Assembly: GCA_002835545.1 (NCBI GenBank) | Contig: PIZK01000004.1 | Location: forward strand, 1-64,000 | DNA from: Alteromonadales bacterium alter-6D02 | Lineage (GTDB): Bacteria > Pseudomonadota > Gammaproteobacteria > Enterobacterales > Psychrobiaceae | Direction of reading: 5' to 3' | Length of the DNA: 64,000 nucleotides | Shown: positions 63,218 through 64,000 of the stretch, piece after piece | How positions within the stretch are numbered: the stretch's first letter is position 1 | How the letters are laid out: every line of letters begins with the position of its first letter | Notes under the pieces: model-generated | What the model was told of the DNA's origin: nothing | Database searches by the model: none | The model's input: only the letters and a program-made list of their open reading frames with translations | Position numbers and translations under genes: made by a program

Positions 63218-64000
63218 CTACTCTTCGCGTGTTACACGTAGCACTTCTTCTAATGAAGTAATACCGGCAAGCACTTTAGAGACACCGTCACTGCGAATGC
63301 CTGGGCTATGTGTACGGGCATAACGCTCAACATCAAACTCACTAGCCCCTGAATGAATCATTTCACGGACCGTATCATCCACTTCTAATAATTCATGAAT
63401 ACCTGTACGGCCACGATAGCCTGTATAATTACAGTGCTCACATCCTGTCGCACGATAAATGGTAGTATTAGGATCGGTTTGCCCTAAAATGGCTAACTCG
63501 CTGGCATCGGCTACATGCTCTTCACGACATTCTTCACACAATGTTCGCACTAAGCGCTGTGCTAGCACCCCCAGTAAACTCGAAGAAAGGAGGAATGTCT
63601 CAACCCCCATATCTTGCAAACGAGTGACGGCACCTACTGCCGTGTTGGTATGGAGAGTTGACATCACCAAGTGACCGGTCAAACTTGCTTGAACAGATAT
63701 TTGTGCCGTTTCTAAATCTCGAATCTCACCCACCATCACTACATCAGGATCCTGACGTAAAATAGCTCGTAGCCCTCGAGCAAAAGTCATATCGACTTTA
63801 CTATTAACCTGTGTCTGGCCAATACCATCAATGTTATATTCAATCGGATCTTCAACGGTTAGGATATTCCGATCGTTCGTATTTAAGTCAGTCAGGCCAG
63901 CATATAAGGTGGTACTCTTACCTGAGCCTGTTGGTCCGGTTACTAAGATAATGCCATGGGGGCGATGAATCAGGCGATCAAATCGAATACGAATACTGTC
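63218..64000 (-). CDS. gspE: type II secretion ATPase GspE, C-terminal part (partial)
   Basis: The C-terminal ~260 residues lie in the window; the gene continues beyond base 64000. Walker [11 protein letters not shown] (near 63920-63950), the VEDPIEY Asp box, and the Walker B-type VVMVGEIRD are visible, as are the four-Cys zinc motif CEECRE and CEHCNYTG. The C-domain ends EVLRVTREE. GspE powers pseudopilus assembly in the cytosol. gspC and gspD should lie outside the window upstream. Confidence 0.96.
   Translation of the reverse strand, partial: DSIRIRFDRLIHRPHGIILVTGPTGSGKSTTLYAGLTDLNTNDRNILTVEDPIEYNIDGIGQTQVNSKVDMTFARGLRAILRQDPDVVMVGEIRDLETAQISVQASLTGHLVMSTLHTNTAVGAVTRLQDMGVETFLLSSSLLGVLAQRLVRTLCEECREEHVADASELAILGQTDPNTTIYRATGCEHCNYTGYRGRTGIHELLEVDDTVREMIHSGASEFDVERYARTHSPGIRSDGVSKVLAGITSLEEVLRVTREE

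Overview
This window looks like a chromosomal segment of a marine gammaproteobacterium, most likely from the order Alteromonadales (Colwellia/Pseudoalteromonas-like). The base composition is AT-leaning. Several neighbourhoods are typical of gammaproteobacteria: cyaY/lptM-lysA-dapF-DUF484-HAD-uvrD, ubiE-ubiJ-ubiB-tatABC-tatD-hemB, bioH-gntX-nfuA, and a type II secretion operon of the gspE-to-N order. The genus assignment is inference; no rRNA beyond the first 68 bases is available.

Layout. 1-640 is the 5' end of a 16S rRNA gene (minus strand) with its leader and two tandem promoters. 640-7701 holds an esterase and cyaY (minus), then the lptM-lysA-dapF-DUF484-yigB-like-uvrD cluster (plus). The expected xerC is absent from this cluster, and a LexA-like box lies in front of uvrD. 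7786-11124 holds an EAL-domain protein with a Fur-like operator, a GST-like protein, a glycerophosphodiesterase and rarD. 11334-19960 is a plus-strand run: ubiquinone biosynthesis (ubiE, ubiJ, ubiB), Tat export (tatABC), a small secreted protein, tatD, a membrane diguanylate cyclase and hemB. 20062-34737 is almost entirely the minus-strand S10, spc and alpha ribosomal protein operons, ending beyond rplQ at a small secreted protein preceded by a 7-bp tandem repeat.

34765-50616 is more accessory: a sterol-desaturase-type hydroxylase, a TonB-dependent receptor, tex, a SprA-type putative metallopeptidase with a small partner, bioH/gntX/nfuA, isocitrate lyase, a LysR regulator, a DUF4240 protein, and an ECF-like sigma factor facing two tandem paralogous secreted DUF3718-like proteins. 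50687-54546 holds a ZnuD-like TonB receptor with histidine-rich loops and Zur-like boxes, divergent from sthA. 54607-64000 is minus strand: a short DksA/TraR-type zinc protein, cysQ, nudE and the type II secretion genes gspN to gspE, with gspE running off the window.

Most of the window is housekeeping. The least explained part is the sigma factor/DUF3718 pair at 48.5-50.6 kb. Both secreted paralogues carry the same upstream architecture: an 18-bp identical box followed about 140 bp later by a gap-free conserved 58-bp block. Candidate metal, Fe-S and stress operators (Fur, Zur, IscR, LexA, FNR) were read by eye and need motif scoring. I saw no insertion sequence, prophage, CRISPR array or tRNA gene.
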